In this document: positions 4,812 through 6,415 of the stretch, piece by piece
Position numbering within the stretch: the first letter of the stretch is position 1
Layout of the letters: every line of letters begins with the position of its first letter
Assembly: GCA_001779955.1 (NCBI GenBank)
Contig: MFES01000001.1
Span: 63,211-69,625 of the forward strand
Origin: Candidatus Doudnabacteria bacterium RIFCSPHIGHO2_02_FULL_46_11
Lineage (GTDB): Bacteria; Patescibacteriota; Doudnabacteria; UBA920; 2-02-FULL-46-11
DNA: 6,415 nt
Direction: 5' to 3'
Translations under genes and position numbers: made by a program
The notes under the pieces: model-generated
Database searches by the model: none
Told to the model about the DNA's origin: nothing
Seen by the model: the letters and a program-made list of their open reading frames with translations, nothing else

Positions 4812-4826
4812 GCCGCAGAGCGCGGC
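4812..4826 (-). promoter_or_regulatory. Second leader hairpin before the 173-aa gene
   Basis: GCCGC and GCGGC pair around GCTCT on the minus strand, with ATG/CAT extending it past one bulged G. It lies between the conserved leader hairpin and the SD, the same position as the small hairpin at 5395-5408 in the other leader. Confidence 0.4.
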
Positions 4827-4843
4827 CATGCGTACGACTATTT

Positions 4844-4887
4844 AGCCGTAGTAAAGAAAAGACTTAAATCTACTCTTTACCAAGGCC
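4844..4887 (-). promoter_or_regulatory. Conserved 5' leader RNA hairpin, copy 1
   Basis: Minus-strand RNA: GGCC pairs with GGCT (last pair G-U), then TG with TA, then GTAAAGA with TCTTTAC. Next comes a 2x2 internal loop, and AGA pairs with TCT around a 6-nt loop. The base of the hairpin is 55 nt before the ATG of the 173-aa gene. The fold is shared with copy 2 (5430-5474) although the bases differ, and one pair has changed from C-G to U-A. No known riboswitch or leader class is recognised. Confidence 0.6.
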
Positions 4888-4907
4888 AAACTATTTAAGA
4901 AACTTCT

Positions 4908-4936
4908 GGGAGCGCAAGCGCGAGGCTCGCGCTCCC
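4908..4936 (-). terminator. GC hairpin between the 128-aa and 173-aa genes
   Basis: GGGAGCGC (4908-4915) and GCGCTCCC (4929-4936) form an 8-bp stem. No strong U-run follows on the minus strand, only AGAAGTTTCTT. Bases 4897-4911 (AAGAAACTT.. GGGAG) loosely resemble the right end of the 46-nt hairpin, so this may be a decayed or replaced copy. Confidence 0.45.
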
Positions 4937-4947
4937 CCTATAAATTC

Positions 4948-4969
4948 ACTGGCAATTGCGGGTGCCAGT
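4948..4969 (-). terminator. Hairpin after the 128-aa gene
   Basis: ACTGGCA and TGCCAGT form a perfect 7-bp stem around an 8-base loop, 15 bases beyond the stop codon on the minus strand. GAATTTATA follows. With the hairpin at 4908-4936 it makes another tandem pair at a gene end. Confidence 0.45.
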
Positions 4970-4984
4970 TAACCCCGGGCTGCG

Positions 4985-5371
4985 CTACCGCTTCCTGCGA
5001 AGGGTGAGGCCGGGATGGAACATGACCTCATCGTGTTCACCGATGACCAGTGCCGCGATTGCATCTTCGAACGGCTTGCAGAGCGAATCCCCTTCGTCGG
5101 GACGGTCCGTCATCACGGCCTCCTCGCACACGGAACCGAGCAGGTACGGACAGTCGATGACGTTGAAGTGGTAGCGCATACGGCAAGGTTCCCCTGCGTA
5201 TCTGCAGTTGACGTGGGTAAACCTGATACCCACGCAGAGGACGGAATCGCCCTCGCTGATCTCGCTCACCGTGCCCGCCGCGCCAGTGTCGTCGTCGCCG
5301 ATGACTCCCTGTCCCACGACTTCCACTTCGACTACTGCGACCCCCCTGATGATTGCCAGTTGCTCGCTCAC
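4985..5371 (-). CDS. Orphan 128-aa cysteine-rich protein
   Basis: I do not recognise the family. I chose the GTG at 5371 because AGGAGG (5376-5381) is 4 bases upstream. The ATG at 5401 lies before this SD and inside a leader hairpin, so it is unlikely. The first half is beta-rich and acidic (VAVVEVEVVGQGVIGDDD, from residue 11). The second holds six cysteines (46, 56, 63, 74, 82, 98) in the pattern C-x9-C-x6-C-x10-C-x7-C, then CKPF, with HVNCRYAGEPCRMRYHF at its centre. This could bind a metal or form disulfides, but it is no standard zinc ribbon. No signal peptide or membrane segment is visible. GC-rich. An opposite-strand frame at 5015-5431 covers nearly the same bases but lacks an SD. Confidence 0.6.
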   Translation of the reverse strand: MSEQLAIIRGVAVVEVEVVGQGVIGDDDTGAAGTVSEISEGDSVLCVGIRFTHVNCRYAGEPCRMRYHFNVIDCPYLLGSVCEEAVMTDRPDEGDSLCKPFEDAIAALVIGEHDEVMFHPGLTLRRKR

Positions 5372-5394
5372 GTTTCCTCCTGTGCTAGTGATTA

Positions 5395-5408
5395 CCGACA
5401 TTCGTCGG
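5395..5408 (-). promoter_or_regulatory. Second leader hairpin before the 128-aa gene
   Basis: CCGAC and GTCGG pair around a GAAT tetraloop on the minus strand, 13 bases before the SD. It takes the same place as the hairpin at 4812-4826 in the other leader, with no sequence similarity. Confidence 0.45.
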
Positions 5409-5429
5409 CCGAACTGCGACTTTCACTTT

Positions 5430-5474
5430 AGCCGCCAGTAAAGAAAAGACCTAAATCTGCTCTTTACTGGGGCC
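5430..5474 (-). promoter_or_regulatory. Conserved 5' leader RNA hairpin, copy 2
   Basis: Minus-strand RNA: CCAGTAAAGA pairs perfectly with TCTTTACTGG (10 bp), extended by GGCC/GGCT past one bulged C. A 2x2 internal loop follows, and AGA/TCT closes a 6-nt loop. The base is 58 nt before the GTG of the 128-aa gene, nearly the spacing of copy 1 (55 nt). The loop TTTAGG here is TTTAAG in copy 1, and both are followed by GGCTAAA. Confidence 0.65.
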
Positions 5475-5490
5475 AAAAAATTTAGCATAT

Positions 5491-5496
5491 ATTATG
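5491..5496 (-). promoter_or_regulatory. -10 box (CATAAT) for the 128-aa gene
   Basis: CATAAT on the minus strand matches TATAAT at five of six positions and lies 12 bases from the 46-nt hairpin, like the TATAAT before rmuC. Transcription would start near 5484, so the conserved leader hairpin lies at the 5' end of the RNA. Confidence 0.5.
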
Positions 5497-5508
5497 CACT
5501 ACTGTTTT

Positions 5509-5554
5509 CACCCTCCTAAACTTCCAAACTTTAGTTTAGAAACTTAGGAGGGTG
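5509..5554 (-). repeat. 46-nt hairpin module, copy 2
   Basis: Same 16-bp stem as copy 1 (4188-4233), including the two G-U wobbles in the minus-strand RNA. The single differing loop base allows AAAC/GTTT to close a TAAA tetraloop here. It stands after the 266-aa gene and before the promoter of the 128-aa gene. Confidence 0.75.
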
Positions 5555-5579
5555 GCGGCTGCAACAGCGGCAGGCCGCC
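5554..5579 (-). terminator. GC-rich hairpin after the membrane-anchored gene
   Basis: GGCGGC (5554-5559) pairs with GCCGCC (5574-5579). An inner GCTG/CAGC alternative is also possible. It abuts the 46-nt hairpin, just as the hairpin at 4233-4260 does in the other copy. No U-run. Confidence 0.45.
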
Positions 5580-5614
5580 TACACTCTTACTTCAATCCCC
5601 CTTTCGTCACTTCG

Positions 5615-6415
5615 TCAGTTGCCGATCCGGGTGACCAGGTTGGTCACCGGGTCGTAGTAGAACGTCACGTTCTCGCGCCCGATCAGATCGGGCACCTGAT
5701 CAAGCCCGCGCGTGCAGGCCGACAGGCGCTTTAGCTCGCCGATCTGCACCACCGGTCCCTGACGGACCGTGCCATCGCTCAAAACATAGAACGCTTCGCC
5801 CTGACCGTATACGCCCCCCGACCACTCGTCCGCTTCGGGCAGACCGCCGGCCGGACATGGTGCAACCTCATACTGGGGCCAGACCGCAATATCCTGGTAC
5901 GTGAAGCCGCTGGGTCCGTAAACAATCTCGACCCGGAGCCTCTGGCCAAATTCGCCCAACTGCACGATCGGCACCAGACGCTCGAACGTCTCACTGACCA
6001 GTAGATCGGGGCGGCCGTTGACCAGCACGCGCGTACGCGACGAGATCTGGCCGATGAGCGAGTCTCTGACCTCGCGGCCGTTGAGCTCGCCACTGATGCG
6101 CATCTGCCCCATCTGGGTGAATGAGATCGTGGCCCATTCATAAGTCGCGAGCTTCGGCGGCAGCTGCGGTGCGATGGCTTGGCCGGTTTCCAGCACAGCG
6201 AGTGGTTCCAGGCCGCGACGCGTCACTTCCGCGTGCATTGCGGCATTCTTGGCATCATCCGCATATGTCGTGCCTGCGGCCATCGCCGCGAGCGTTCCAT
6301 TGTCCATGTCGCGGAAACCGTACGGGTCCGCCCTCGCGGCCCGGTACTGAACCACGGACACCGCGATGACCGCCAGCACAGCGATCAATAGCAATGGGCC
6401 GACCGCGCGTTTGGA
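5615..6415 (-). CDS. Orphan membrane-anchored protein, N-terminus cut by window
   Basis: I do not recognise the family. The frame is open to the window edge, so the start lies outside. The TTG at 6394 falls inside the membrane helix and is not a sensible start. Of 266 visible residues, SKRAVGP is followed by one transmembrane helix (about 8-22, LLLIAVLAVIAVSVV). The remainder is soluble and probably extracytoplasmic. It holds a short helical part (MDNGTLAAMAAGTTYADDAKNA), then a long beta-rich region with repeated patterns such as RLVPIVQLGEFGQ and GPVVQIGEL, and two cysteines near the C-terminus (CPAGG, ACTRG) that could form a disulfide. The end FYYDPVTNLVTRIGN resembles a beta-hairpin. It is strongly GC-rich, and is followed by the GC hairpin and 46-nt hairpin module. 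It may be a surface or secreted factor, by topology only. Confidence 0.6.
   Translation of the reverse strand, partial: SKRAVGPLLLIAVLAVIAVSVVQYRAARADPYGFRDMDNGTLAAMAAGTTYADDAKNAAMHAEVTRRGLEPLAVLETGQAIAPQLPPKLATYEWATISFTQMGQMRISGELNGREVRDSLIGQISSRTRVLVNGRPDLLVSETFERLVPIVQLGEFGQRLRVEIVYGPSGFTYQDIAVWPQYEVAPCPAGGLPEADEWSGGVYGQGEAFYVLSDGTVRQGPVVQIGELKRLSACTRGLDQVPDLIGRENVTFYYDPVTNLVTRIGN

Noticed and set aside
4379..4867. 162-codon plus-strand frame opposite the 173-aa gene
   Set aside because: No SD. It is rich in Ser and Arg as expected of an antisense frame, and it reads through the start region and leader of the minus-strand gene.
5015..5431. 138-codon plus-strand frame almost fully opposite the 128-aa gene
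   Set aside because: GC-rich DNA often leaves the opposite strand open. The minus-strand gene has a strong SD, a shared leader and 3' hairpins, and the plus-strand frame has none of these.
4188..5554. Integron gene-cassette attC sites
   Set aside because: The repeats are hairpins near gene ends, which recalls attC, but I do not find the paired RYYYAAC/GTTRRRY core sites in the expected arrangement, and no integrase is in the window. The hairpins also show RNA-type wobble pairs.

Overview
The window looks like an accessory stretch of a bacterial chromosome, most plausibly from the Candidate Phyla Radiation (Patescibacteria, Parcubacteria-like). This assignment is inference. It rests on AT-rich housekeeping genes with degenerate AT repeats between them, on genes that lack a Shine-Dalgarno site, and on small orphan genes that are much richer in GC than their neighbours. 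No rRNA, tRNA, CRISPR array or transposase is visible.

Left part, plus strand (1-1442): the window opens inside a stand-alone archaeal-type threonyl-tRNA synthetase editing-domain protein (moderately GC-rich), which is closed by a strong hairpin. An AT-rich aspartate/glutamate racemase-family gene follows, apparently with almost no leader and no SD. It ends at a hairpin. About 110 bases further on is a clear intrinsic terminator whose 5' arm can also pair with an upstream sequence, as in transcription attenuators.

Middle, plus strand (1443-2421): a repeat-rich non-coding stretch holds several hairpins and two copies of a repeat of about 50 bp. It leads into two small GC-rich orphan genes (62 and 99 aa), each with its own SD. 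They are followed by a strong hairpin terminator and a perfect 36-bp palindrome in the gap between convergent genes.

Right part, minus strand (2422-6415): reading in the direction of transcription, a GC-rich orphan membrane-anchored gene (cut by the window edge), a Cys-rich orphan gene and a second membrane-anchored orphan gene are followed by rmuC and a NYN/LabA-type nuclease gene, both AT-rich. The orphan genes are separated by a recurring non-coding module. It consists of a GC hairpin and a 46-nt hairpin (two copies differing at one base), a TATAAT-like -10 box, a conserved leader hairpin with a compensatory base change, a second small hairpin, an SD and the start codon. The same 46-nt hairpin plus -10 box stands before rmuC, so the module appears to end one transcription unit and begin the next.

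The main point of interest is this pairing of standard modular expression signals with unrelated GC-rich orphan genes inside an AT-rich host region. It suggests a set of gene cassettes or a shared regulon controlled by a structured 5' leader RNA.
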